This document shows, one piece after another, positions 28,229 to 36,706 of a stretch of 64,000 nt of DNA. The stretch's first letter is position 1. Every line of letters starts with the position of its first letter. Made by a program: the position numbers and the translations under genes. The notes beneath the pieces are model-generated. The model did not search any database, was not told where the DNA came from, and saw only the letters and a program-made list of their open reading frames with translations. Location of the stretch: the NCBI RefSeq assembly GCF_031457455.1, contig NZ_JAVDWU010000011.1, positions 62,001 to 126,000 on the forward strand, written 5' to 3'. This DNA is from Hydrogenophaga palleronii_A (lineage in GTDB: Bacteria; Pseudomonadota; Gammaproteobacteria; Burkholderiales; Burkholderiaceae_C).

Positions 28229-30271
28229 ATGTTCAAAAAAATCCTGATTGCCAACAGGGGCGAAATCGCCTGCCGCGTGGCCGCCACCGCGCGGCGCATG
28301 GGCGTGAAGACCGTGGCTGTGTATTCCGATGCCGACGCCAGCGCCAAGCACGTGGCCGCCTGCGATGAAGCCGTGCACATCGGCGGCAGCGCGCCCAAGG
28401 AGAGCTACCTGCAGTGGCAGCGCATCCTTGACGCGGCCAAGGCCACCGGCGCACAGGCCGTGCACCCCGGCTACGGCTTCCTCAGTGAAAACGAAGCCTT
28501 CGCCAATGCCTGCGCCGAAGCGGGGCTGGTGTTCATCGGCCCGCCGTCTTCCGCCATTGAAGCGATGGGGCTGAAGGCCGAATCCAAGCGACTCATGGAA
28601 AAAGCCGGCGTGCCCCTGGTGCCCGGCTACCATGGCGCTGATCAGGACCCGCACATGCTGCAGCACGAGGCCGACCGCATCGGCTACCCGGTGCTCATCA
28701 AGGCCAGCGCCGGTGGCGGTGGCAAGGGCATGCGTGTGGTGGAAAAGAGCGAAGACTTCGCCGCCGCGCTGGCGAGTTGCCAGCGCGAGGCGCGCAACAG
28801 CTTTGGCAGTGACGCGGTGCTGATCGAAAAATACGTGCTGCGGCCCCGTCACATCGAGATCCAGGTTTTCGGCGACACGCATGGCAATTGCGTCTACCTG
28901 TTCGAGCGCGACTGCTCGGTCCAGCGTCGCCATCAGAAGGTGCTGGAAGAAGCCCCTGCGCCCGGCCTCACGTCGGAATTGCGCCAGCAGATGGGCCTGG
29001 CCGCGGTGGCGGCGGCCAAGGCGGTGCATTACGTGGGCGCCGGCACGGTGGAGTTCATTGTCGAGCAGCCCGGTGGCTACGAGAAGCCGGAAGACATGCG
29101 CTTCTTCTTCATGGAAATGAACACGCGCCTGCAGGTGGAGCACCCGGTGACCGAGGCCATCACCGGCCTGGACCTGGTGGAGTGGCAGCTGCGTGTGGCC
29201 AGCGGTGAGCCCTTGCCGCTGCAGCAGCACGAACTGCGCATGCACGGCCACGCCATCGAAGCGCGAATCTGCGCTGAAAACCCCGACAACCAGTTCCTGC
29301 CCGCCACCGGCACCTTGCAGGTCTACCGCAAGCCAGCGCACACGGCGTTCCGGCCCCCTCTCCCGCGTGCGGGAGAGGGTTGGGGTGAGGGTGTGCGTTT
29401 TGACGACGGCGTGCGCGAGGGCGATGCCATCAGCCCGTTCTACGACTCCATGATCGCCAAGCTGATCGTGCACGGAGACACCCGTGAACAGGCCTTGGCG
29501 AGGCTCGATGAAGCGCTGGCCGAAACCCGCATCGTCGGCCTGGCCACCAACGTGCAGTTCCTGCGCCATGTCGCGGCCAGCGATTCATTTGCGCAGGCGA
29601 AGCTCGACACCGCACTGATTCCGCGCGAAGCCGCCGTGCTGTTCCAGCAGGACCGCGTGGGCCGCGACCAGGCGGTGGCCGCCGCCGTGGCGCAAACCCT
29701 GCTGACCGAACGCGCAGCGGAAGGCGCCGACCCGTTCTCGCGCCGCGACGGCTTCCGCTCCCACGGCCTCACCGTGCGGCGCTTCGACTTCGAATACCTG
29801 GGCGAGGGCATGCTGGCTTACCTCACCTACGAACGCGGTGGTGCGCTCACGCTCAAGGTGGACGAGACCACGTCACCGCTGGTGTTTGAAGCGGTGGCCG
29901 GCGGCAGCCGTTTCGACCTGCAGTACGCCGGCCAGCGCCAGGTGGTGCAGACCTGGACACAAGGCGAAATGGTGCATGTGTTCACACCGTTTGGCGCCAC
30001 GCAGATCCTGGAGATCGACGCCCTGGCCCACGCTGGTGAAGCCGCCCACGAAGGCGGCCGACTCACCGCGCCCATGCCGGGCAAGGTGGTGTCCTTCTCT
30101 GTGAAGGCGGGCGACGCGGTCACCAAGGGCCAGCCGCTGGCGGTGATGGAAGCCATGAAGATGGAGCACACCATCGCCGCGCCGGCCGACGGCACGGTGG
30201 CTGAGCTGTTGTATGCGCCGGGGGATCAGGTCAATGAAGGCGCGGAGTTGCTGCGCCTGGTCACCGCGTGA
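28229..30271 (+). CDS. liuD: 3-methylcrotonyl-CoA carboxylase biotin-carboxylase (alpha) subunit
   Basis: 680 residues. The biotin carboxylase domain spans about 1-450: KILIANRGEIACRVAATARR, the ATP-grasp glycine loop SAGGGGKGMRVV, and MNTRLQVEHPVTE. The BT/linker domain follows, then the C-terminal biotinyl domain with the lysine in VMEAMKMEHTIAAP. Within the carboxylase domain, around residues 373-389, the stretch PPLPRAGEGWGEGV does not belong to the family; it is encoded by a hairpin repeat at about 29354-29398. LiuD carboxylates its biotin and passes the carboxyl group to LiuB's site on 3-methylcrotonyl-CoA. It directly follows bioAFD. Confidence 0.95.
   Translation: MFKKILIANRGEIACRVAATARRMGVKTVAVYSDADASAKHVAACDEAVHIGGSAPKESYLQWQRILDAAKATGAQAVHPGYGFLSENEAFANACAEAGLVFIGPPSSAIEAMGLKAESKRLMEKAGVPLVPGYHGADQDPHMLQHEADRIGYPVLIKASAGGGGKGMRVVEKSEDFAAALASCQREARNSFGSDAVLIEKYVLRPRHIEIQVFGDTHGNCVYLFERDCSVQRRHQKVLEEAPAPGLTSELRQQMGLAAVAAAKAVHYVGAGTVEFIVEQPGGYEKPEDMRFFFMEMNTRLQVEHPVTEAITGLDLVEWQLRVASGEPLPLQQHELRMHGHAIEARICAENPDNQFLPATGTLQVYRKPAHTAFRPPLPRAGEGWGEGVRFDDGVREGDAISPFYDSMIAKLIVHGDTREQALARLDEALAETRIVGLATNVQFLRHVAASDSFAQAKLDTALIPREAAVLFQQDRVGRDQAVAAAVAQTLLTERAAEGADPFSRRDGFRSHGLTVRRFDFEYLGEGMLAYLTYERGGALTLKVDETTSPLVFEAVAGGSRFDLQYAGQRQVVQTWTQGEMVHVFTPFGATQILEIDALAHAGEAAHEGGRLTAPMPGKVVSFSVKAGDAVTKGQPLAVMEAMKMEHTIAAPADGTVAELLYAPGDQVNEGAELLRLVTA
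29354..29398 (+). repeat. In-frame hairpin repeat inside liuD
   Basis: CCCTCTCCCGCGTGCGGGAG, then AGGGTTGGGGTGAGGGTG: a stem CCCTCTCCCGC/GCGGGAGAGGG followed by a G-rich arm. This is the palindromic element that many high-GC proteobacteria carry between genes. Here it is translated as PLPRAGEGWGEG without breaking the frame. Related elements lie in uvrA at 56871-56906 and 60257-60292. Confidence 0.75.
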
Positions 30272-30307
30272 CATCGGCTGCCGGCAAGGGTTGATAAGCT
30301 CGCCTGC

Positions 30308-31240
30308 ATGAGCACCTCCTTGAACATCACCCTCTGCATGGCGCAGACCAAGCCCGAACCCTGGGAAACCGGCCTGCGCGCCGCGTTGCCTGGTGCCACC
30401 GTGAGCAACTGGCAACCCGGCGATGCGCCTGCCGATTACGCCGTGGTCTGGGCGCCGCCCCAGGCCTTTCTGGACGAGCAGCCCAGGCTCAAGGCCCTGT
30501 TCAACATCGGCGCCGGTGTGGACGCGCTCTTGAAGCTGAAGCTGCCACCGGGTTGCCAGATCGTGCGGCTGGACGATGCCGGCATGTCGGTGCAAATGGC
30601 CGAATACGTGTGCCACGCCGTGATCCGCCACTTCCGCGAGTTCGATGGTTACGAGGCCGATGTGAAAGCCGGCAAATGGTCTTACCGCAAACCGCGCATG
30701 CGCGCGGATTTCCCCGTGGGCGTGATGGGCCTGGGCGTGCTGGGTGAACGCGTGGCGCGGGCTCTGAGCGTGTTCGAATTCCCGGTGCACGGCTGGAGCC
30801 GCTCGCCCAAGCAGATTGAGGGCGTGCAGAGCCACAGCGGCAGTGACGGTTTCAACACCTTCCGGTCGTCGTGCCGCGTGCTGGTCAACCTGCTGCCCCT
30901 CACGCCAGACACCACGGACATCCTGAACGCCCAGACCCTGTCGCTGCTGCAACCTGGCGGTTACCTCGTCAACGTGGCGCGCGGGGCGCACTTGGTGGAA
31001 GAAGACTTGCTGACCTTGATCGACAGCGGCCACCTGGCCGGCGCCACGCTGGACGTGTTCCGCACCGAACCCTTGCCCGCAGGTCATCCGTTCTGGAACC
31101 ACCCGAAAATCACCGTCACGCCCCACACCTCGGCCCGTACGCTGCGCGAGGAAAGCATCGCGCAGATCGCCGGCAAGATGCTCGCTCTCTCGCGTGGCGA
31201 AGCGGTGGCTGGGTTGGTGGACCCCCGGAGCGGGTACTGA
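30308..31240 (+). CDS. ghrA: Glyoxylate/hydroxypyruvate reductase A
   Basis: 310 residues, D-2-hydroxyacid dehydrogenase family, GhrA type. The Rossmann motif is VGVMGLGVLGERVARAL. The catalytic residues are an arginine in NVARGAHLVEEDLL, a glutamate in TEPLPAGHPFW, and the histidine in TVTPHTSA. It reduces glyoxylate or hydroxypyruvate with NADPH in the cytoplasm. It starts 36 bp after liuD. Its link to leucine breakdown is not obvious; it may act on a 2-oxoacid by-product or simply be co-located. Confidence 0.9.
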   Translation: MSTSLNITLCMAQTKPEPWETGLRAALPGATVSNWQPGDAPADYAVVWAPPQAFLDEQPRLKALFNIGAGVDALLKLKLPPGCQIVRLDDAGMSVQMAEYVCHAVIRHFREFDGYEADVKAGKWSYRKPRMRADFPVGVMGLGVLGERVARALSVFEFPVHGWSRSPKQIEGVQSHSGSDGFNTFRSSCRVLVNLLPLTPDTTDILNAQTLSLLQPGGYLVNVARGAHLVEEDLLTLIDSGHLAGATLDVFRTEPLPAGHPFWNHPKITVTPHTSARTLREESIAQIAGKMLALSRGEAVAGLVDPRSGY

Positions 31241-31273
31241 AGCCAGAAGCGGCAAGGCGGTCCGACACCGGGA

Positions 31274-31768
31274 ATGGCAGACATGACGACCACGACTTCA
31301 ACCTCAACCGTCCGGCGCTTTTTCGGTTTGCTCGGCTGGCTCCTTCTGATGCCCAGTGCGTTGACTGCGCTGGGCGCGGCATGGCTTCTGGCTTCCAGCC
31401 TCAATACTCTGGATAACATGCAAACCGCACAGGGCCGTGTGGTGGGGCATCAAGACGCCGTCGTGGGCCCTTCCACCCGCCGTGCCTTTGGGCAACAGAG
31501 CATCGTGGAGTTTGTGGCCAGTGATGGCCGCAGCTTGCGTTTCACGGACGATGTCGTGCGTCAGCTGCAGGCGGTGCACGACGTCGGCGAAAAGGTTACG
31601 GTGCGCTACCCCGCCAACGACCCATCAAAGGCAGAGATCAGCAGCTCCAGCATGGTGAAGGTGTTCATCGGCGCGGTTCTTCTGTTGTTCAGCGGCATTG
31701 GCCTGGTGCTGGGTTGGCTGCTGCTGCGCCTGAGCCCCAAGGCCCCCACCGGCACTTCCACGGCTTGA
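31274..31768 (+). CDS. DUF3592 domain membrane protein
   Basis: 164 residues with one membrane helix near the N-terminus (FFGLLGWLLLMPSALTALGA), an extracytoplasmic domain of about 90 residues (QGRVVGHQDAV, FVASDGRSLRFTDD, GEKVTVRYPANDPSKAEI), and a second helix at the C-terminus (IGAVLLLFSGIGLVLGWLLL). The VxVxYxPxxPxxA pattern is the DUF3592 signature. No function is known. It lies 33 bp after ghrA and 34 bp before liuE. Confidence 0.8.
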   Translation: MADMTTTTSTSTVRRFFGLLGWLLLMPSALTALGAAWLLASSLNTLDNMQTAQGRVVGHQDAVVGPSTRRAFGQQSIVEFVASDGRSLRFTDDVVRQLQAVHDVGEKVTVRYPANDPSKAEISSSSMVKVFIGAVLLLFSGIGLVLGWLLLRLSPKAPTGTSTA

Positions 31769-31802
31769 TGCCTATCGCCACATTTCAGAATCGGAGACCC
31801 CC

Positions 31803-32711
31803 ATGCACCTTCCCACTCGCGTCCGCCTCATCGACGTCGGTCCGCGCGACGGCCTGCAGAACGAAAAGCAGCCGGTGCCTGCCGCCGTGAAGATCGAACT
31901 GGTGCACCGCCTGCAGACCGCCGGCCTGAAAGAGATCGAGGTCACCAGCTACGTGAGCCCCAAGTGGGTGCCGCAGATGGCCGACAACCACGAAGTCATG
32001 GCCGGCATCACGCGCCTGCCCGGCGTGGCCTATTCGGTGCTCACGCCCAATCTCAAGGGTTTCGAGGCCGCAATGCTCGACCAGCCGAACGAGATCGTCG
32101 TGTTCGGTGCCGCCAGCGAAGCCTTCAGCCAGAAGAACATCAACTGCTCCATCGCTGAGAGCATCGAGCGCTTTGCGCCCGTGGTGGAAGCGGCCCTTAC
32201 AAAAGGCATTGCGGTGCGCGGCGCCATGAGTTGCACCGTGGGATGCCCGTATGAAGGCGACATCGCGCCCGAGCGCGTGGCCTACCTGGCGGGGCTGATG
32301 AAAGGCATTGGCGTGCAGCGCGTGGACGTGGCCGACACCATCGGCGTCGGCACGCCCCGGCGCGTGCAGGCCGCCCTCGAGGCCACGCTGCAGCACTTCG
32401 GCATCGATCACGTCAGCGGCCACTTTCACGACACCTACGGTCAGGCGCTGTCGAACACGCTGGCGGCACTGGAAGTGGGCGTCTGGAACTTCCAGTCATC
32501 GGTGTCCGGCCTGGGCGGCTGTCCCTACGCCAAAGGCGCCACCGGCAACGTGGCGACCGAAGACGTGGTCTACCTGCTGCATGGCATGGGCATAGAGACC
32601 GGCATCGACCTGGACGCACTGGTGGATGCGGGTGCCTACATCAGTGAACAGTTGGGCCGACCATCAGGTTCACGCGTGGCGCGGGCATTGCTGGCCAAGC
32701 GCGCTGGCTGA
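31803..32711 (+). CDS. liuE: Hydroxymethylglutaryl-CoA lyase
   Basis: 302 residues, HMGL-like TIM barrel. It opens VRLIDVGPRDGLQNEKQPVP with the catalytic Arg-Asp pair. Also visible are VDVADTIGVGTP, GHFHDTYGQAL with the metal-binding histidines, and GLGGCPYAKGATGNVATED with the catalytic cysteine. It cleaves HMG-CoA to acetoacetate and acetyl-CoA, the final step of the pathway. It closes the run of recognised liu genes. Confidence 0.95.
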   Translation: MHLPTRVRLIDVGPRDGLQNEKQPVPAAVKIELVHRLQTAGLKEIEVTSYVSPKWVPQMADNHEVMAGITRLPGVAYSVLTPNLKGFEAAMLDQPNEIVVFGAASEAFSQKNINCSIAESIERFAPVVEAALTKGIAVRGAMSCTVGCPYEGDIAPERVAYLAGLMKGIGVQRVDVADTIGVGTPRRVQAALEATLQHFGIDHVSGHFHDTYGQALSNTLAALEVGVWNFQSSVSGLGGCPYAKGATGNVATEDVVYLLHGMGIETGIDLDALVDAGAYISEQLGRPSGSRVARALLAKRAG

Positions 32712-32727
32712 AGACCGACCAAACGTT

Positions 32728-33729
32728 GTGACCCACATCACTCCCAACGAGTTGCTCGAACTCGCGCAGCGGGCCCTGGCCAATTCAGGCGCCAACCCGG
32801 ACATGGCCCTGAAGACCGCGACCGCGCTGGTCGATGCCGACATGCAGGGGCTCGCTTCGCACGGCGTGGCTCGCGTGCCCACCTATGCCGCTCATCTTCG
32901 CAATGGTCGGGCCGATGGCAACGCCGCACCAGTGGTGGTGCGCCGCAGCGGTGCCGTGTTGCTGGTGGATGCCGGCACGGGCCTGGCCTACCCGGCCTGC
33001 CACCTGGCCGTGCAGCAAGGCATGGAGCTCGCGCGGCAGCAGGGCGTGGCGTTCGCGGCGGTGGGCAACAGCCACCACTTTGGCGCGGCGGTGTACCACC
33101 TGCAACCTGCGGCCGAGGCAGGCCTGGTCGGCATCGCGATGGGCAACGCCCCGGCAGCCATGCCCGCCTGGGGCGGCAAGCGGCCCATGTTCGGCACCAA
33201 CCCCATTGCGGCTGCGTTTCCGCGAGACGGTCACGCCCCGTTGCTGATCGACCTTTCGCTCTCGGTCGTGGCGCGCGGCAAACTGGTGGTGGCGGCGCGT
33301 GAAGGCAAGCCCATTCCGCTGGGCTGGGCGCTGGACGCCGAAGGACAGCCCACGACCGATCCGGTGGCCGGGCTGGCCGGCTCCATGGTGCCGGCCGGCG
33401 GTGTGAAGGGAACGTTGCTGTCGCTGATGGTGGACCTGCTGGTGGGCACACTCACGGGTTCGCATTTCGGCTTTGAGGCGGACTCCCTGCTAGAAGAAGA
33501 GGGTGGCGTGCCCCGTGTGGGTCAGGTGTTCCTGTTCATTGACCCGGCGGCGCTGGCCGGGCGTGACACCTATGCTGGGCGGATCGAAAGCCTGGTCGAG
33601 GCCATGCTGCAGGACGAAGGCGTCCGCCTGCCGGGTGATCAGCGCCCGGCGCGCCGACTGGCCGCCGAGCGCGATGGCCTGGAAGTGCCGGATGCTCTGT
33701 TGCAGAAGTTGATGCGACTCGCGGGCTGA
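32728..33729 (+). CDS. Ldh family (malate/L-lactate/ureidoglycolate-type) dehydrogenase
   Basis: 333 residues in the NADH-dependent Ldh_2 (MDH/LDH-2) family, a fold unrelated to classical LDH. It shows DADMQGLASHGVARVPTY, VGNSHHFGAAVYHLQPAAEAGLVGI with the catalytic histidine, FGTNPIAAAFP, and AGSMVPAGGVKGTLLSLMVDLL. The best start is GTG at 32728, 16 bp after liuE; longer frames overlap liuE. Members oxidise various 2-hydroxyacids; the substrate is not predictable. It probably ends the liu transcript. Confidence 0.83.
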   Translation: MTHITPNELLELAQRALANSGANPDMALKTATALVDADMQGLASHGVARVPTYAAHLRNGRADGNAAPVVVRRSGAVLLVDAGTGLAYPACHLAVQQGMELARQQGVAFAAVGNSHHFGAAVYHLQPAAEAGLVGIAMGNAPAAMPAWGGKRPMFGTNPIAAAFPRDGHAPLLIDLSLSVVARGKLVVAAREGKPIPLGWALDAEGQPTTDPVAGLAGSMVPAGGVKGTLLSLMVDLLVGTLTGSHFGFEADSLLEEEGGVPRVGQVFLFIDPAALAGRDTYAGRIESLVEAMLQDEGVRLPGDQRPARRLAAERDGLEVPDALLQKLMRLAG

Positions 33730-33863
33730 CCAGTCGGGATTCATCCACTCGCCTTGAGGTGTGGCGGGTGCACCGCCAAGCAAACGAGCCAGGCTGGTGG
33801 CATCATCACTGGCTGTTCTCCATTTCTTTCTCCTTCTCTATCTCTGCTTGTTTCGGGTGATTC

Positions 33864-34514
33864 ATGGAACTGCACGTCTGGCTTGCCTTTTTCGCCGCCT
33901 CCTGGGTGATTGCCATTTCTCCCGGCTCTGGTGCGGTGCTGTCCATGAGCCATGGGCTCACTTACGGCGTGCGCCAGACCAGCGCCACCATCGTTGGCCT
34001 GCAACTGGGCCTGGCGGTGATTTTGCTGGTGGCCGGGGTGGGGGTGGGCGCGCTGCTGCTGGCGTCTGCTACCGCGTTCACCGTGGTCAAGGTGCTGGGG
34101 GCGGCCTACCTGATCTGGCTGGGCGTGCAGCAGTGGCGCGCACCCGTGACGATGGCGTCCTCGTCGGCCGGGACAACCGCGGGCGCAGTGGGTGAGCCCG
34201 GCCTGCCTTCGGTGCGGCGGCGCATCGCCCTGGGTTTCTTCACCAACGTGACCAACCCCAAGGGCATCGTGTTCATGGTGGCCGTGCTGCCCCAGTTCAT
34301 CGACCCCACGCGCGCGCTCTGGCTGCAACTGCTGATCTTGCTGGTGACGTCGGTCGGGGTCGACCTGCTGGTCATGCATGGCTACGCTTTCCTGGCGTCG
34401 CGTGCCCAGCGCTGGCTGGCTTCTGCACGCGCCCGGCGCGCACAGAACCGCGTGTTCGGTGGCGTGCTGCTGGCCATGGGGGCCAGCCTGCTGATGGTCA
34501 AGAGGGTGGCATAG
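33864..34514 (+). CDS. LysE/RhtB family amino-acid exporter
   Basis: 216 residues with about six membrane helices. The family signature near the N-terminus reads FFAASWVIAISPGSGAVLSM with the SPGxxxxxS motif. It is followed by GVRQTSATIVGLQLGLAVIL and AAYLIWLGVQQWR, and later RRIALGFFTNVTNPKGIVF. Members export amino acids or their derivatives across the inner membrane. It stands alone, and a 3'-end repeat begins at its stop codon. Confidence 0.9.
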   Translation: MELHVWLAFFAASWVIAISPGSGAVLSMSHGLTYGVRQTSATIVGLQLGLAVILLVAGVGVGALLLASATAFTVVKVLGAAYLIWLGVQQWRAPVTMASSSAGTTAGAVGEPGLPSVRRRIALGFFTNVTNPKGIVFMVAVLPQFIDPTRALWLQLLILLVTSVGVDLLVMHGYAFLASRAQRWLASARARRAQNRVFGGVLLAMGASLLMVKRVA

Positions 34515-34630
34515 GAACTCCCCCCTGCGCCGCTGATGCGGCTTCCCCCCTCTCTGGCGCGCCTTCGGCGCTTGGAGGGGGGGACGGCATCTTGGGCCGG
34601 CGGAGCCGTCCCTTGATGCCCCTTGACCAA
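34515..34630 (+). repeat. G/C-rich 3'-end repeat, copy C
   Basis: It starts within a few bases of the LysE stop: ACTCCCCCCTGCGCCGCTG, then the C-run/G-run hairpin around GCGCCTTCGGCGC and the block GGGCCGGCGGAGCCGTCCC. It is nearly identical to copy B at 13323-13437, both placed downstream of a plus-strand gene. Confidence 0.75.
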
Positions 34631-34709
34631 GGCATTTCGCTCCGGATGGCTTGTGTACTTTTCTCTTCTGGACTGCATGTAAAGCGCCATGCGACTACCA
34701 TCCTTAGCC

Positions 34710-35261
34710 ATGTCTGAAGCAACCGTTCCTGAATCATCATCCGCCCTGGCTTGGCCAGCGCCCGTTCGACGCGTGGTCGACACGTTGGCTCGTCTGGGTC
34801 ACCCGCACAACCCCGTCATGCTCGACGACGCCGCACGCACCGCGCAGCAAGCGGCCGATGCGCTGGGGGTGGCGCTGGGGCAGATTGCCAAGAGCATCAT
34901 CTTTCGTCGCAAGTCTGACGACGTGGCCGTGCTGGTGGTCACTTCTGGCGATCTGCGTGTGGATGAAAAGAAGGTGCAAGCCCTGGTGTGCGCCGATGGG
35001 GGCAAGCTCGGTCGTGCCGATGCAGAGTTCGTGAAGGCCCGCACGGGTTTTTCCATCGGGGGCGTGTCGCCGGTGGCGCATTCCTTGCCGCCGGTCACGC
35101 TGATTGACAAAGAGCTGTTCCGGTTTGATACCGTCTGGGCGGCGGCCGGGCACCCGCATGCGGTGTTCCGCCTGAGTCCGGATGAGCTTGTGGTCTTGAC
35201 CGGTGCGCCGGTGTGCGATGTGACCGTGGCCGCTGCTGCACAGGAACTTCCCCATGGGTGA
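34710..35261 (+). CDS. YbaK/EbsC family aminoacyl-tRNA deacylase
   Basis: 183 residues with the tRNA_edit fold: TAQQAADALGVALGQIAKSIIF, the catalytic lysine in VDEKKVQAL, and TGFSIGGVSPVAH with the family GxxxGGxxPxxH signature. Such proteins deacylate mischarged tRNA, for example Cys-tRNA(Pro), in trans. ATG at 34710 is used; ATG at 34689 in frame is possible. The gene overlaps the DUF1289 gene by 8 bp. Confidence 0.87.
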   Translation: MSEATVPESSSALAWPAPVRRVVDTLARLGHPHNPVMLDDAARTAQQAADALGVALGQIAKSIIFRRKSDDVAVLVVTSGDLRVDEKKVQALVCADGGKLGRADAEFVKARTGFSIGGVSPVAHSLPPVTLIDKELFRFDTVWAAAGHPHAVFRLSPDELVVLTGAPVCDVTVAAAAQELPHG

Positions 35262-35505
35262 GCCAGCGGTCAACCTGCGCGCAGCGCGCGTGCGTCATGG
35301 CGCTCTGGGCGTACCGTCGCCTTGCCTCTCGGTCTGCCGCATGGATCGCGCCCGTGCGGTCTGTGAAGGTTGCTGTCGCAGCATCGAAGAAATCGCCGCC
35401 TGGAGCCGCATGGCCGACGCCGACAAGCTCGTGGTCTGGGAACGCATTGAAGCACGCCAGCGGGAAGCAGCACCCGTATCGACACCACCCGAGCCGCTTG
35501 CATGA
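35254..35505 (+). CDS. DUF1289 small cysteine protein
   Basis: 83 residues. Four cysteines in the DUF1289 pattern, PSPCLSVCRMD and CEGCCRSIEEIAAW, suggest an iron-sulfur or zinc site. No function is established. It is translationally coupled on both sides: the first 8 bp overlap the YbaK gene, and its stop overlaps the start of the HCCA-isomerase gene. Confidence 0.85.
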   Translation: MGEPAVNLRAARVRHGALGVPSPCLSVCRMDRARAVCEGCCRSIEEIAAWSRMADADKLVVWERIEARQREAAPVSTPPEPLA

Positions 35506-36230
35506 CCCACTCACAGACTTCTGTTGCCGCCGGGTTGCCTTCAGAGGCGGCGCGGCTGCACGACATCGCCTTCTACTTTGACCCCATTTCGCCCTACGCC
35601 TACCTGGCGTTCGAGCGACTACCGGAAACACTCATGGGGTTGAGCGTGCGGGTGCGGTACAAACCCGTGCTGTTCGCCGGCTTGCTCAAGGCCCATGGCC
35701 AGCGCGGCCCAGCCGAAATCGTGCCGAAGCGCGACTGGACCTACCGTCACGTGGGCTGGCTGGCGCAGCACCACGGACTGCCGTTGGACTTGCCAGCGAC
35801 ACACCCTTTCAACCCGTTAACACTGCTTCGAATGGCGCTGGCCTGCACAACCAGTGATGCGCCGGGCGAGTGCAACCGCTATGTGGCCGAACAGGTGTTT
35901 CACCACGTCTGGCGTGGCGGTCAGGACCCCAACGAACCCGCACGCCTGGCTGCGCTGGAAGCGCTGCTGCAAGACCACATGCGGCAGCGCCAGAAACCCT
36001 GGCTCGCCCCCGACAGTGAAGAAGTCAAGCAGCGTCTGCGCAGCAACACCGAAGAGGCGCTCGCGCTCGGCCTGTTCGGCGTGCCCGCCATTGTGGTCAA
36101 TGGGCGCGTCTTCTGGGGTCTGGATGGCCTGCCGATGTTGCGCGACTACCTCGATGATGGCGCCTGGTTCACAAGCGGCGCCTGGGAGGCAGCTGCTGCG
36201 TTGCCGGTGGGTGTGCAGCGGCAGCGTTGA
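35502..36230 (+). CDS. 2-hydroxychromene-2-carboxylate isomerase family protein (DsbA-like)
   Basis: 242 residues, kappa-class GST/HCCA isomerase fold. It begins IAFYFDPISPYAYLAFERLP with the family FDxxSPYxYL motif and the serine at the glutathione site. Later segments are KPVLFAGLLKAHGQ and the C-terminal LGLFGVPAIVVNGRVFWGLD with the cis-proline. The founding enzymes act in naphthalene breakdown, but most genome members are unassigned glutathione-dependent isomerases or oxidoreductases. It overlaps the DUF1289 gene (ATGA). Confidence 0.87.
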   Translation: MTHSQTSVAAGLPSEAARLHDIAFYFDPISPYAYLAFERLPETLMGLSVRVRYKPVLFAGLLKAHGQRGPAEIVPKRDWTYRHVGWLAQHHGLPLDLPATHPFNPLTLLRMALACTTSDAPGECNRYVAEQVFHHVWRGGQDPNEPARLAALEALLQDHMRQRQKPWLAPDSEEVKQRLRSNTEEALALGLFGVPAIVVNGRVFWGLDGLPMLRDYLDDGAWFTSGAWEAAAALPVGVQRQR

Positions 36231-36299
36231 GCAGCAGAGATTGTTGACGCTGCGGGCGGCGCGGACGGCTTCTCTCTGCATTCACTTTTCTCTACGGAA

Positions 36300-36600
36300 G
36301 CTTGGCTTGGCCGGGTCTCGCCCCGGCGGGCGACCTACCTTTCTTTGCTTCGCCGAAGAAACGTAGGCCCCAGAAAGGCGAGCCGAAGTCCGGGCCTCTA
36401 CGGGGTTCCTTGCGCTGCTCGCGTCGAGGGGGGCGGGCTGAACTCGCCTTCGGCTCAGACAACGCCCGCCCTGATCCGCTCGACGCTGCGCGGCTCAGCC
36501 CGGCCACACGGCGAAGAGGGGGATCGGGATCGGACTCCCCTCAGGCGAACGTGCCTTCGCTCTTTGAGGGGACTGCATGCTTCCAGCCTGAAGTGTCCCT
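36300..36600. repeat. Long intergenic repeat region between convergent genes
   Basis: About 470 bp separate the isomerase from ehuA with no convincing gene. The segment 36334-36367 is a hairpin, CCTACCTTTCTTT and AAGAAACGTAGG around GCTTCGCCG. It is followed by GAACTCGCCTTCGGCTCAG and CTGATCCGCTCGACGCTGCG blocks, which I recognise from memory as intergenic repeat text common in Comamonadaceae and Xanthomonadaceae. Short open frames here are incidental. Confidence 0.55.
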
Positions 36601-36614
36601 TATCCAGAGATACC

Positions 36615-36706
36615 GTCGGGCCGGCTTTGCCGGACGACTGGTATCGCCCTCTTGAGGGGGGATGCGGCTACACGCAGTGAGCAAGCGACGGGGGTGGGCA
36701 CAATTT
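36615..36706 (-). repeat. G/C-rich 3'-end repeat, copy F (variant)
   Basis: Read on the minus strand, it follows the ehuA stop within about 10 bases: CACCCCCGTCGCTTGCTCACTG, then CCCCCCTCAAGAGGGCG, then a GGCAAAGCCGGCC arm. It resembles the element inside uvrA at 56140-56205 (rc CCCCCACGCTCCCCGCTGCG) more than the other 3'-end copies. Confidence 0.55.

Noticed and set aside
36302..36680. Small open frames in the repeat block between the isomerase and ehuA
   Set aside because: They are translations of palindromic repeat text; two frames on the same strand overlap there and neither shows a domain.
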